In this document: positions 44,790-58,639 of the stretch, in pieces
How positions within the stretch are numbered: the first letter of the stretch is position 1
Layout: every line of letters begins with the position of its first letter
Source of the DNA: Isoetes taiwanensis
Taxonomy: Eukaryota > Streptophyta > Lycopodiopsida > Isoetales > Isoetaceae
Length of the DNA stretch: 64,000 bases
NCBI GenBank assembly: GCA_021234155.1
Contig: JAJEKV010000018.1
Coordinates: forward strand, 13,495,552-13,559,551
Direction: 5' to 3'
Notes under the pieces: generated by a model
The model's database searches: none
Told to the model about the DNA's origin: nothing
What the model saw: the letters and a program-made list of their open reading frames with translations, nothing else
Translations under genes and position numbers: made by a program

Positions 44790-46025
44790 GAGAGCCCTTC
44801 TTGAAGATTTTTTTATGCCACTGTGGCCATGCTATGGCAGATGCATATTTGGCGGTTCCAGCATAGTGCATTTCGAGAATCAATCCTCCAGTTTCCTGGG
44901 AAGCCTAGTCGGCTATGGCATCGCTTTTTGGCTTCAACTAGATTTAGCTGTGGCTTTTTCTGTTTACAGAGACTGGCTCTATAACATCATCTGCTACATT
45001 ATGATGGCAACAGAAGAGCTCTTTTACCAACTCATGTAAATTAGAGCCATTTGCTTAGAAAATTGTTTTCCAAAGGCAGTTTGGAGTTGTTCATATTCAA
45101 CAAGCAAGCTTGCATCAAGCAAGCTTTCATTGGCAAGAAGTTTAAATTTGTTGCAAGTTGTATTTGTTAATCTTTCATTAGTAAGAAGTTTAGGCCTATC
45201 CCTACTCAACCACACTATAAATTGTCCTTCTCTCTATAGCTTACGATGGCGTTTAGGTCCCAAGATCTCCCTCGAACCAGTCTTGCATAACAATACAGAT
45301 AATTTAATTCTCTCTTGAATGGAAAAAAAGGGATTGGGCTATAAGAACCTTTCAACTTCAGCTCGCAAAGATTCCAATTGTACTAAAGACATTAGCAAAG
45401 TATGTTGATAGTCTTATTGGCACCCGTTATGCAGTTGACTATAATATACAACTAAGGAGAAGCAAAAAATAGAATTTTAATTTGCACAACTTTATATTAG
45501 ACACTAGCCCCTTCAACATTTCGAATAAAGATAGCAATTCTAGTTTTGCATAACATGCATGCTCATATCCAAAGTTCGACCGAGGCTAAAAGGTTAACCT
45601 AGGTGAAATCAATTGGGCGTCAAAGCCATCAAATTGGACCTCTGAACCCAGTTTCATTCCATGAATCTTAAAATCAATCTCTGACCTTTGTTCTGTTTGA
45701 TGATTCTCCAAATTTTGCGTGGCAATTTCCAAATTTGGTCTGATAATAGCCAAATCAGGCGAGCTTTGCCTTGCTCGCTGCCTCCAATCATCGGCAAATC
45801 ATTTTTGGTGTCTCCAAACACCTGCACAAGGACTAAATAACCTACAAACTTGTGCGCTTAGTCAAAGCGGTCAAAGAAAGCTTATTGGAACTTGCTTGAG
45901 AATACATCCAACCTAAATTTAACTATGTGCACCATGAAATTAAAATTTGAGTGGGAACATACTCAAAGTTGACTAATTTCACAAAAAAAAAACGTGGTCT
46001 CTCACAAGCTCTACACTATAGAAGT
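44790..46025. other. Intergenic sequence, nothing recognised
   Basis: Short frames only. 45100-45200 contains short direct repeats of AGCAAGCTT and TTCATT..CAAGAAGTTT. No gene supported. Confidence 0.4.
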
Positions 46026-46680
46026 TCTATTTTTGAGGAATCCAAGGAATATCCAAGCAAGTTTAGTGAATCTAGGCAAATTTTGACAAAAGCTCCAGCA
46101 ATTGTGCAAAATTTCTAAGAGAACCTTCCAAAAGAATCTTTCTAGAATCCTAAGGAATCTAAGGGAAGCTTCGTGGAATCTTAAAGAATCTAGGAGAAAA
46201 TCTATAGAATCTTAAGAGAATGTTAGTTTTTGGAATCTATAGCAATCTTTTTGCAATCTTGAGGAAATCTAGTTTATGGAATCTTAAATAGTCTTAGAGA
46301 ATCTTAATGGGATCTAGGAGAATCTTGTAGCAAATTTCTCTGAAACCCATTCTTAGACAACATATGTACACGACACTCAAATAAGCATATACTATAACAA
46401 TTCCATCAAGAGGAATTAAAAATGCCATCAAATCCGTATGAAGGAGCATATACAAGCTTATTTAAATATCGAGACAAAAGCGTAGCAAAAATTATGTTTG
46501 GCATCTAGCTATCAGTACTTTGTGACCCTAGGCCTAGAATCCAAGGCAATCTCATAAAATCTAGGGGAATCTAACGAAATCTCATAAAATCAAAGAGAAG
46601 CTCAAGGAATCCAAAAGAATCTTCATAGAATCTAAGAGAATCCCATAAAACCTAAGGAAGTCTCATGAAATCTAAGGGTA
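46026..46680. repeat. GAATCT-type decamer repeat, block 1
   Basis: Runs of GAATC(T/C)NNRG(R)-type units at about 10-11-bp spacing (46030-46330 and 46520-46680), interrupted by about 180 bp of unrelated sequence. Examples: GGAATCTAAGG, AGAATCTAGGAG. Noncoding. Confidence 0.75.
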
Positions 46681-47050
46681 CACAAACAACATTACATGAC
46701 ACTTGGAAACATTAGATGTAATGGTTTGTGTTAGATTAAAAAATTTTTGGTCCCTTCAAGGCCTTGCCTAAAACAATATAGTCGTGAAGAGCACAAACCA
46801 TGTCCTTTGCCATGGCACCTATGTTGTCGTATATTTAAAGAATGCCATCTTGGTCATATGTTGTGGGGACTGGGCACTTCAACTTGAAAATAAGCACAAC
46901 TTTTACAAGAACTCACAAGAAATAGACATGGGAGTATTCTTGTCCAAGAGTAGAGGGCCTCCCAAAATGTACACTAAATTTTTAAGGAGGGGGGCAAAAA
47001 GGTACCCAAAACTCACCTTCAAGATTAACGGGGGGGGAAGGCCCACCCCT

Positions 47051-47160
47051 AAAACTTGGAAAAGGGGGAGGGGGTACCTAGAAAGAGGTCATGTGGCCGC
47101 CGTGTAAAACTTGGAAAAGGGGGGAGGGGTACCTAGAAAGAGGTCATGTGGCTGCCATGT
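47051..47160. repeat. 55-bp tandem duplication
   Basis: 47051-47105 and 47106-47160 are near identical (AAAACTTGGAAAAGGGGG start, GGTCATGTGG(C)(C/T)GCC end). Followed at 47180-47275 by a second pair of related segments around AAATTTA(A/G)ACCTAG..GGGCCTAAATTTC. The frame 46784-47107 runs into this and is not a supported gene. Confidence 0.75.
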
Positions 47161-47163
47161 CTA

Positions 47164-48279
47164 CTGCCTCCGTGCAACCCAAAAATTTAAACCTAGACCT
47201 AGGGCCTAAATTTCGAGTCATCACCCCAAAATTTAGACCTAGTCCTGGGGCCTAAATTTCAAGGTGTCACCACTGCCTTGGCAACCCCCAAAATTAATTT
47301 AGACTTGAGTGCGGGAGGGACAGTGTCTATCTCTTAAATGTCAAATGTTTGCATTTCGGGCAATCCAAAAGAAAAAAAAAAGCTCAGTCATTTTACTTTT
47401 CTAATTACACTAATTCAAAGGAGAGTGCTGTTCCTCTTGTTTCACGTGCCATTTTGATATTAAGAATGCTTTCATATGTCTGCTAATTCAAGGTTTCCTT
47501 TCTATAAAGCTTCATATATATGCCACTTTGAAACTAAAAGGGAAAAACGGTACTCTAAACAATGCAAACTTTTACTTTGCCCTATATTACTATCTCTGAG
47601 AGATGCACATTTGCTAAAAAAGAAGAGAATGCTTCCACAAGTTAATTGCGTTGCATTCGGGTTTCCATGATATTTATACTTTTCTGAACTGGCTCGTTTT
47701 CCCCATTTCCGTAAAAACGTTGGATCCACACTTGTATTTATCTTTGCCTCGTGATTCCACCTTCAAATCTTCTCGTTAAGAACTTAACATCCCGCAACAA
47801 AGACAAGAATCGGCGCAAGGAAGATGATATGCTTCTATGAATCTACTCGATTTTGCCATATATTACCGTTTTCTTGGCAAGATCTTGACAACCAAAGTGA
47901 AGTTCTCTTGAAATTTGCATGTTCCAAATGTAACAAAGATAAGCCCCCGCCAAATTCGCACCACTCGCGTTGCCAATCTTTTTTATCATTGAGGTCCCGC
48001 ACAAAACCCCTCACAAAATTATCTAAGAAACTACAATTTCACCTAATAACGATCTTCAATTCTATAAAACTAATGAACCATTCTTCAATACTTGATGATG
48101 TGTCGCCCGCAAGCATAAAATCTTCTACTGGTTTGCATTTTATATAAACTAGCTCGAGAGATCTAGATCAAAATATTGAACCCGTAAATCAATTTGATGG
48201 AGCAAATGCATCAAATTAAAAAAGAACATCCTAAAAAACGTAACAATCCAATAGAGAAAAGGATCTTATGGCAACATAC
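47164..48279. other. Sequence between repeats and the F-box exon; possible intron
   Basis: If the F-box gene continues, this is its first intron and downstream exons. Frames 47502-47729 (minus) and 47824-48147 (plus) carry no recognisable F-box or MYND text, so no further exon is called. Confidence 0.3.
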
Positions 48280-48542
48280 GTGAGCATAATGTTTACTAGA
48301 TTCGCTGGAGAAGAAGCTGTAGAACTGACAGCAACGATTATTGAAATGAGCAGATCGTCATGCAGGGCATCGAACCCACAAGCATTTTTCTTCATGGCAA
48401 CATTTCTTGCAACTTTCCGAGGCCTTTTTGAGGCATCTTTAGTCCATCGATGCTTTCTCTTCTGATTGATGAGTCTGATAGAGGATCGTGGGCAGCCCGA
48501 GACAATATCCGCTTAGGTCGAACAGATCTCGGTTGCCTCCAT
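48280..48542 (-). pseudogene. First exon of an F-box protein, stop at codon 10
   Basis: Minus strand from ATG 48542. A basic stretch (KRKHRWTKDASKRPRKVAR) precedes an F-box start: FDALHDDLLISIIVAVSSTA, then SSPANLVNIMLT. This resembles the plant F-box/MYND-finger proteins of the At1g67340 type, where the F-box begins FDALPDDLVISIL and an intron follows the LLT region; here a canonical donor GTATGT sits at that place (48279). F-box proteins recruit substrates to SCF ubiquitin ligases. A TAA at codon 10 (48513-48515) breaks the frame; translation from the Met at about codon 54 would still give the F-box. The upstream leader has ACCCTAAA boxes (about 48648-48668) typical of plant gene starts. 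Identification is by memory of the family, not a search. Confidence 0.55.
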
Positions 48543-48869
48543 TGATAGAGATAGAGAGGAGCACGCCAAAAAAGGACTTACGAAAAAATGCTTCAAAAAT
48601 TTACCCTAGAAACTAAGACCTCGATTATGGTTATGGCCCTAATCCACACAACCCTAAAAAAACCCTAAAAATAATGGGAGGATATTCGCACCCACCACAA
48701 AAGAAGCCTCCACCACAGGATTTGCCCCCTTTTCTAAAATCAACGGCTAACAAAAGGGTGCACTCTAGAAATACTATTTAGTACACCTGGATGAATACGA
48801 CCACCAAATCATATGAAAACCTTAGAGAAAACAGTACAAAAACAGGAAAAAAAACCCCCTGTTATAATG
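48543..48869 (-). other. Leader/promoter region of the F-box gene piece
   Basis: Contains AACCCTAAAAAAACCCTAAA on the plus strand (about 48648-48668), a telo-box-like motif common near plant gene starts; otherwise nothing. Confidence 0.35.
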
Positions 48870-48960
48870 CTAGATATTTATGAGATTCTAAGGGAATCTT
48901 TATAAAATCTTTAGAAATCAACACTAGAGGAATCTTGAGGTAATCTTTGCAATCTTGAAA
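48870..48960. repeat. GAATCT-type decamer repeat, block 2, with TA-repeat end motif
   Basis: Short block of the same unit. It is followed at 48974-49035 by CATCGTAGGAACATGCACCGTAGGACGTGCTAAATTTCTTGTATAT, broken here for length; this is the right-end motif of the composite repeats at 51190, 61711 and 62971, so this is a decayed end of such a unit. Confidence 0.65.
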
Positions 48961-49139
48961 AATGCAGCGACAGCAGCTTGCATCGTAGGAACATGCACCG
49001 TAGGACGTGCTAAATTTCTTGTATATCACTAATATATATACACGTATTAGATGTGTGGTTTTGTCATCCCATGGGTCATGTTCATAGAGATTGATCCTAG
49101 CCGTCAAATGACAAAATCAAGGGTTGTTGTAATTCCACC

Positions 49140-49330
49140 TCATGTGATGCATGGATGGGCATGACGTGCACATGCATACATATGCACATACATGCATGGG
49201 CCATGCACCATGCATATGGGCCGTCGGATGGGGGAAGGTGAAATCTGGATCGTTCAAACTATAAGAGAGGAAGGTGACAAGAAATTCCTATGCATGTGGT
49301 TAGGTGGCATACATATGCATGCAAGCATTT
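49140..49330. repeat. CATGCATG-rich segment
   Basis: Dense CATGCA/TGCATG steps (49150-49215, and 49290-49325). Similar clusters at 39783-39838, 54838-54856 and 63173-63206, each next to GGCCGTCGGAT-like text. Probably parts of one diverged intergenic repeat. Confidence 0.45.
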
Positions 49331-49433
49331 ATTGTAATCATGAGGTGTTAGTTGAGGTGGCATGTGCATTTATTTGCCACCATATCTTTATCTATATCTA
49401 ATATATAGATTTGAGGTGGCATTGTAATTATGC

Positions 49434-49686
49434 ATTTTTTGCCCCTATAGTATAAAAACCTTAATGTGAAACGTGGCAAGCTATATCTTGCTTTCTTTTC
49501 AAGTTTTCTTTCAAGCTTTAACCATGAGGACGAGCTTGATGTAACTACATGGCAACATTTTTTGCCTTTTATTATAGAAAAACCTTAATGTGAAACGTGG
49601 CAAGCTATATTTTGCTTTCTTTTCATGCTTTCTTTCAAACTTTAACCATGAGGATGAGCTTCATGTCATGTGAACTACATGGCAAC
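49434..49686. repeat. Tandem duplication, about 124 bp
   Basis: 49434-49557 and 49558-49686 share AACCTTAATGTGAAACGTGG, CAAGCTATAT.TTGCTTTC, and TTTAACCATGAGGA.GAGCTT in the same order. Noncoding. Confidence 0.8.
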
Positions 49687-49829
49687 CTTTTTGGTTTTCC
49701 TTCCAACATCTTTTTTTTTTTTTTCTAAACTAAGGGCGCCTAGAATCTTTGGAAAATCATTCCTCTCCTTCTTCTCTACGAAGTTCCAGCTTCGCACTGC
49801 ATAAGCATCCGCTAAAACTCTTGCACTAG

Positions 49830-50370
49830 GGGAATCTTCATAGAGTCTAAGTGAATCTAGGAAAATCTACATAGAATCATGAAGAATCTAAGGAACCTTG
49901 GGATGATCTTTGGGAACATATGGGAACCTTATGAGAATCTTGAGGTATTCTTAATGAACCTTAGGGAATCTAAGGGGATATAGGGAATCTTAAGGGAATC
50001 TAAGGTTTCTTAAACAAATTCATGTGAATCCCTATAGAATAATGGGGAATCTTTGTAGGATCTTAGGAAACTTTGTAGAATTTTAGGGAATCTACGAGAA
50101 ATGCATAGGGACTAGGGGTTCTATGGGAATTGAGAATCTTTCAGAATCTTGGGGAATCCAAGAGAATTTGCATAAAATATAGGGGAATCTTGATAGAATC
50201 TAAGTGAATCTAGGAGAATCTATATAGAATCTGAGGGAATCTAGAGGAATCTTGGGATAAGCTTTAGAAATCTAAGGGAATCTCAAAATAATCTTTATGA
50301 ATCTTTATGAATCTAGAAGAATCTAAAGAAATCTTCATTAAGGCTTTGAGAATCAAAGCAGAATCTTGAT
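49830..50370. repeat. GAATCT-type decamer repeat, block 3
   Basis: About 540 bp of GAATCT units, mostly followed by (A/T)(A/G)GG or TCATA. Lies directly before composite unit 1. Confidence 0.8.
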
Positions 50371-50945
50371 TGAATCATGGTAAAATTTTGTATTGTGTCA
50401 TCTTTTGCAGACCTTACATTTCACAACCACTTTATATCTATCTACTCTATATATGTTCTTATGTTTGTCGCGCTTATCCGACCGTCCGTTTGAGATCCGA
50501 CGGCTCACGTGGCTTTGGGACGTATCCTACGGCCCAGATGGCTTGGGAGTTTATATATAATTCGTATAGACGCGATCCTACGGTCCAGGTTGATTTGATC
50601 CTGATCGTCGGTTTGAGATCCTACGGCTCACGTTGCTTTGGGACACATCCTACGGTGTACATGACTTTGGGAATTATATGTAATAGATCCTATGGCTCAT
50701 GTTGCGTGAGATCTCGACCCTTGATCGAGTCCAGGATCCTACGGCCCAAGTTGAATGCTCATCCCTTAGGAAAAGGCTTTTAAAATTTTTATGTTGTGTG
50801 GGGGATTCGAACCCTGGCCATTGACCCCCCAACCCCCCATTCTAACCACTAGACCAAGCATTAATTCCATGAAGAATTTATGTTTCAAATATACTTAAGG
50901 GTAATGTTCCCATTAAGATAAAATATACTATAACATTCTAGCTAG

Positions 50946-51003
50946 TTCAGGAATGTTCTAGAATGTTCTGGAAGGCTCTAGAAAGTTTGAGAATCTTCTA
51001 GAA
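50946..51003. promoter_or_regulatory. Heat-shock-element array, unit 1 (12 pentamers)
   Basis: TTC and GAA alternate every 5 bp through 12 consecutive positions; ten are perfect, one is CTC and one TTT. A functional heat-shock element needs about three. It lies about 90 bp upstream (minus sense) of the tRNA-like A box. Confidence 0.7.
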
Positions 51004-51190
51004 CATAAGAGAATCTAGGGGGGATCTAAGAAAATTCTTCCTGAAAGTTCCAAATTGTTCTAATAAGTTTTAGAATGTTCTAGAATGTAGGGGAATCTAC
51101 GGGAATGTAAGGAAATCTAGGGAAATACTTCCAAAAAATTCTAGAATATATTGAAAGTCTTAGAATGTTCTAAAAAGTTATAGAATGTAA
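51004..51190. repeat. GAATCT/TTCTAGAA-type repeat, block 4
   Basis: Mixed decamers and degenerate TTCTAGAA steps between the array and the end motif of unit 1. Confidence 0.65.
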
Positions 51191-51242
51191 AGAAACATGC
51201 ACGTAGGAACATGCTAAAACTCGAACATGCACCGTAGGACGC

Positions 51243-51902
<660 letters not shown>

Positions 51903-52042
51903 CTGCTGCAACTTATAAGATGTACCAGAATTAAAATAACAATAAATATGGTTCCACAAGTAGAAATTAAATCCTTCAATACTTCACGCAAGCAAACATC
52001 CACATCCGAATGCACAGAGATGGGAGAAGAGTGTTTGGTTAC
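51903..52042 (-). CDS. Putative third exon of the 52.9-kb gene
   Basis: 140 bases between an acceptor (TTCTACTGCAG, ending 52043) and a donor (CAG|GTATAA at 51902). It is open in the phase given by the upstream exon (phase 0), about 46 codons: VTKHSSPISVHSDVDVCLRE, then a hydrophobic run FIVILILVHLI. Exon status is inferred only from splice sites, phase and open frame; the hydrophobic run could be a membrane helix or a sign that this is not coding. Confidence 0.4.
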
Positions 52043-52887
52043 CTGCAGTAGAACCAGAGCAAGTTAGCCTTAAAACAGGGTAAAATGCTAAGCTACTAGC
52101 AGGTAAGCAGTAAACACTCTTGGCATTTTCAGCCCTTTACCCACAGGTGATGTCTAAGTGAATAAGAAAAAACCAGATAAGCCAATTAAACTGGTTAGAA
52201 TAAATAAACTAAGAAAATGAAATACTGCAGTATATATCACCATAAATAATCTACATCAGAAATTAAAGATAATTTGATAACCAACATATAAGATCTGGTG
52301 TGCTTAATCTAATTATCAGCATTATCAAGAACAAGCTTAGGTGATGTTTGTCAATTTGAGAATTCTGGCCCATCATCTGCAGTAGATCAGTCATTCAATT
52401 AATGTGCCCTGTCAACCTCCTTAGCTGAAGTAAACCTGCCGGACCTGTAGATAGGGAATTACGGTACCCCACTAGTTTATGGTAACTCATCTTTACTGAT
52501 TGGTTCAGAATAATACTACCTTGTTAGATCATCTTATTTCATGTATTTAATCTAGGTTAATCTTTTCAAAAACATAGCTAGATCAATAATTCAGATTGAG
52601 CACATTGTAAGACTACTATTATAACTTGGTTCCATTAATCATGTTTTTAAACCTGGGCTCCACACAATCTGGATCTGGCCATCACTACGCCTGAGCTGCA
52701 AAGTCCTATAGTAATCTATTTTCTTAAATTGGAACATACTTCAGAGTCACAGCAGAAAACTTAAGAAGAGTAAAGTAAAGTAAAGTGATGGAGCGGAATC
52801 AGGCAGATAAGCTTAAAAGAAAAACCTTCTTCTAGTAGTTTCGAATCTAGTTAGTTATGCAATGCATAAATGTAAATAAATCTAAAC

Positions 52888-53229
52888 CTGATTAAGTTGA
52901 GGTTCATCATCAGAGATGTCCTCCTCCTCTTCATTAATAGAATCAGCTACAATCTCGATGCTCTTATCTTCAGAAAATTCTTTGTTCTTGCCTGGAGCTC
53001 CTTTTGCCTTAGAGGCATTAGCACAATTCTGAAGGGCTGGTATGAACTTTGTGATGCCAACAGTAGAGCTATCCCTATTGGGATCAATGTTATGCATTCT
53101 GCATAATTCTAGAAGCTGTGCCTTAGTGGGTTGAGCACTAGGATGCTCTATCCCGGCCCTTCTGAGAGCTTCAATAAGCTTTCCCCTTGTATGACTTTTG
53201 TTCTGGGATCCTTCTGGCCGCCCAGCCAT
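52888..53229 (-). CDS. First coding exon of an unknown spliced gene (AT-hook/SAP-like start)
   Basis: ATG 53229, 114 codons in phase 0 to a donor CAG|GTTTAG at 52887. The N-terminus GRPEGSQNKSHTRGK looks like a minimal AT-hook. Two helices follow (KLIEALRRAGI; TKAQLLELCRMHNI), SAP-like in pattern, then GITKFIPALQ, a Lys-rich loop and an acidic C-terminus (INEEEEDISDDEPQ). A 3' splice acceptor lies just upstream of the ATG (GGTAGCAG near 53234), and a noncoding first exon ends CAG|GTATAA at 53387-53386, with AAACCCTAAAA in the leader (about 53522-53532). I infer a nuclear DNA-binding protein but do not recognise the family. A decayed relative lies at 44480-44720. Confidence 0.55.
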
Positions 53230-53386
53230 TCTACTGCTACCATAGTTTCTTAATAAGGCAAGTCCGAAATATATAGGGGAGACAATAATCTGTTTAAATC
53301 TATAAGCATACTTCGTAAACTCAATATCCCGTTTAAACTGATACTTAAAAGAACTCTAAATCATCATCTATGCCTTACAATTATAC

Positions 53387-53560
53387 CTGAATCGATCAAT
53401 GGCTAAGCAGGCCATGCATGTAACAGAACATCTGCCGAACTTCCAGCTAATTATCAAAGTCGAAATGCATTTTCCAGGTAGGATAGGTCTTATGTGGATT
53501 CTTCAACGACCCGGCAGCATTTTAGGGTTTGCCGCAGTTGCAAAAGCCCTCGAACTTTTT
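53387..53560 (-). other. Putative noncoding first exon of the 52.9-kb gene
   Basis: Minus strand from about 53560 to the donor at 53387|53386 (GATTCAG|GTATAA). Contains a telo-box-like AAACCCTAAAA at about 53522-53532. Transcription start not determined. Confidence 0.35.
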
Positions 53561-53569
53561 AGGGTAACA

Positions 53570-54670
53570 AATTAGGGATCTTAGAATTAATTCCAATATC
53601 TTCGATTAACTAAGCAAATAAATCTCTCAAGGTATGTATTTTATAAATTGCTTAACAAACATGGACTTGTGGTTAAATCCACTCCCCTGTTCCTAGTCCT
53701 GTTATATTTTTCAAATGTTCGTTTACTCTTGGTGTTTCCTATGGAAATTTTGCCAATAATCACTTAAAGTTCAGCATAAGCTATAAGCTCATAAAAATAT
53801 TTGTACTCGAGATTATCAAAAAATCTCCAGATGTCAATATTTGTACTGGAAATTAACCAATTTTTAGATGTTAACTATCCTTACCATGAAGTTTAGTTAA
53901 ACCATTTAACCTTTGTAAATAACAAAGGGGGAAGTAATTATGAATATATTCTTACCACCATGATGCAAAATAACCCCATGATTTAAAGCAATAGCAGAGT
54001 GCTAAATAAAGGAGCAGAATTCTGAACATACTGTTTCAAGAGGGAAAAGGTCTATCCATAGGTGGTATTAACCATAATACAGGGCAACTATAATATTTAT
54101 TTCAACAAGAAACAGATTATTTGACCCCCAGTCATAGTAAGAACATATTGCATAGGATTTACCTATTTTTTTAGATTCAACTGTAGTAAGTGTGTAAACA
54201 CGTCTAGGAATTTTATGCTTAAAGTGATTATACGTCTCAATGGGTAAGTTTAAAGTCAAATCTAAATGTATGGTAAGATATTAGATGTAATCCAAATGTA
54301 AAGTAATCAATGTGTTGAGGCCCAATCTTTAGTCTCCAGAAAATATTGAAAATTTAACGATAAGTGTAGGGCAATTGGCACCAACCTTTTGGAAACATGT
54401 GGAACATATTATCAAAGGATGCTGACTAAGTCCTGCACTAGTAAGCATAAGTTATGGTAAAGGCTGGGAAAATTCGAATTACGAGCACTAAAATGTTTCT
54501 GTATTTCTTCACAAGATTAGGTTATACTATTGTCTTAACAAATGTCACAGATATTGGTGCTAAAGGTGACCTGAATGATGTAATCAGATCCAGATGAATC
54601 TATACTTTAGAGAAACATATTTGTAAGAAAACTATCATACGTAGAAGTGAGAAAAGAGGAGATAACACGT

Positions 54671-54672
<2 letters not shown>
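53570..54672. other. Intergenic sequence, nothing recognised
   Basis: AT-rich, presumably upstream region of the minus-strand gene; no gene or complete repeat. Confidence 0.4.

Positions 54673-54764
<92 letters not shown>
54673..54764. repeat. (TA)n microsatellite
   Basis: About 92 bp of TA. Followed by ATCTCCATGGGGAGCATGCATGG (54823-54845) text related to 49190 and 63170. Confidence 0.97.
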
Positions 54765-54766
<2 letters not shown>

Positions 54767-55264
54767 AACGAATCTAGACCGTTTATTTGAAAAGCGGTGA
54801 GGTGGCAAAGTTGTAGCCATTGGATCTCCATGGGGAGCATGCATGGGGCATGCACCACATCCATGGACCGTTAGATCAAAAAGGGGGGAGAAATCCTAGC
54901 CCTTGAATTCTGTAAGGAAGGTGCAAGGAAGGTGCCAAAAAGTGGATTTGGTGTAGTAGATCTCAGCCGTTAAATAAAAAAGTGAGCATAAATTCTAGCC
55001 ATTAACCTTTTAATATTAAATTAATTTTTTTTTTAAAAGAAGGTGAGGTGTCACCCTCATTAATAAAAAGGTATTGAGGTGGCAAAGCATTTATTAAGGT
55101 GGACTTTCTAGGAAGCTTCTTTCTATTAATCACCTTCAAAGGCATGTAGCTTGCAGTAGAGGGGTCGGATGAAGGTGGGACTTACGCCATTGGATTCCTC
55201 TCGTCGAGAGCTTTCCAATGAGTAGTGCTTTGACACTATTTTGTCGCAACTGCAGCCAACGTGA

Positions 55265-56910
55265 TCGAATACTAAGAATCTTCTTGGAATCTTCGAGTTT
55301 TAAGGAATCTATGGTAAGTTGAGGGAATCTAGGAGAATCTTTATAGGATCTTAGGGAATCCAAAGGAATATCATGAGAATCTTAGAGAATCTATGGGAAT
55401 CCTAAGAGAGCATCTTTGAGAATGTAAGGCAATCTAAGGGAATCTTGATAAAATCTCGAAGAACCTAGAGGAATCTTGATGGAATCTTAGGGAGTCCAGG
55501 GGAATCTTCATAAAATCTATGGGAACTAGAGGAATCTCAAGAAATCTATAGGAATCTCAAGCGTTTCTTTCAGAATCTAGGGAAATCTTGATAAAATCTT
55601 TAAAAACTTAGAAAAATCTTAATGGGATTTTAGAGAATCTAGAAGAATCAAGGAGAATCTTGATAGAATCTTGGGGTATTCTTTTGAAATCTAGGGGAAT
55701 CTTTAGAGAATCTGATGGAGTCTCAAGTGAATCTTTAGAGAATCTAGGAGAATCTAAAGGAATCTTCATAAAATCTTTAAGAATCTATGGGAATCTATAT
55801 GGAATCTTGGAGAATCTCGGGGAATCTTAATAAAATCTTGGGGAATCTTTGTAGAACATTAAGAATCTAAGAGAATCTCAAGAGAATATTTGGAAATCTA
55901 GGGGAATCTTCCTAATTTTTCCGAGAATCTAAGGGAATCTTGATGGAATCTTGATGGAATCTTAGAGAATCTTCATAGAATCTTGAAGAATCTAGAAGAA
56001 TCTTCATAGAATCTTGGGGAACCTAGACGAATCATGGGATAATCTTTGGGAATCTAGGTGAATCTTAGGGAAGCTTAAGAGAATCTATGGAAATCTAGGA
56101 GAATCTAAGAAAATTGTTATAAAATCTTTAAGAATGTTTAGGAATTTAGATAGACTCTTGGAGAATCTAAGTGAGTCTTAATAAAATCTCGAGGAATCTC
56201 CATAGAATCTTAAGAATCTAGGGAATCTTTGTAGAATCTTAAGGAATCTAAGAGGAAATCTAAGGGTATCTACGGGAATCTTGGTGCAATTTTGTAAAAT
56301 CTAAAGGAATCTTCATGGATCTTAGAAAATCTGGAGGAATATCAAGAGAATCTTAGGGATTCCAGGGGAATCTTTTTTCAATCTTGAAAAATCTAAGAGA
56401 ATCTACATGGTTCAAGAGAGAATCTTTGAGAATGTAAAGGAGTCTAAGGGAATCTTGATAAAATCTTTAAGAACCTAGAGGAATCTAGGGGAATCTTCAT
56501 ATTATCTTAGAGAAACTAGAGGAATCTCAAGAGAATCTTAGGGATTCTAGGGGAACCTTTATTGAATCTTGGAAAACCTAAGAGAATGTAAATGGAATCT
56601 TGGAAAATCTAGAGGAATCTTGGGATAATCTTTGAAAACCTAGGGGAATCTCAAGAAAATCTTAGAAAATCTAGGGAAATCTTTGAGTATCTTGAGGAAT
56701 CTTGGAGAAACTAGGGGAATCTTTGTAGAATCTACGAGAATCTAGATAGAATATTGCAGAATCTAAAGGAACCTTGGGCTAATCTTCAGAAATTTAGGGG
56801 AATCTTTGTAGAATCTTAAGAATCTAAGGAGAATCTTTCATGTTGGGTGTGTTTTTAAGGGTCGGCTTCATGCAGTCCCTCATCTAGGTGAATCTTAGGA
56901 ATCTACAAAA
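55265..56910. repeat. GAATCT-type decamer repeat, block 5 (longest)
   Basis: About 1.6 kb with GAATCT or a one-base variant roughly every 10-22 bp. Typical units: AGAATCTAGG, GGAATCTTCATA, GAATCTTGGA. GAATCTTC is itself a two-pentamer heat-shock element (GAA, two bases, TTC). No coding capacity. Confidence 0.85.
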
Positions 56911-57024
56911 ATCTTTCACGCTAATTATGTTTTGCATGTTCGGCTTCACATTGTCCGTCATCGTATGAACATGATATAATGACTTTTGATGGATTTTCAT
57001 CAGTCCTTATGGAATACAAATACA

Positions 57025-58639
<1,615 letters not shown>

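Noticed and set aside
46784-47107. 107-codon basic protein
   Set aside because: Its C-terminal half lies in a G-rich tandem duplication and no domain is visible.
50803-50857. Functional tRNA gene on the minus strand (also near 60973 and 62144)
   Set aside because: A and B boxes are present, but no cloverleaf with acceptor stem and anticodon arm could be drawn; treated as a tRNA-derived promoter.
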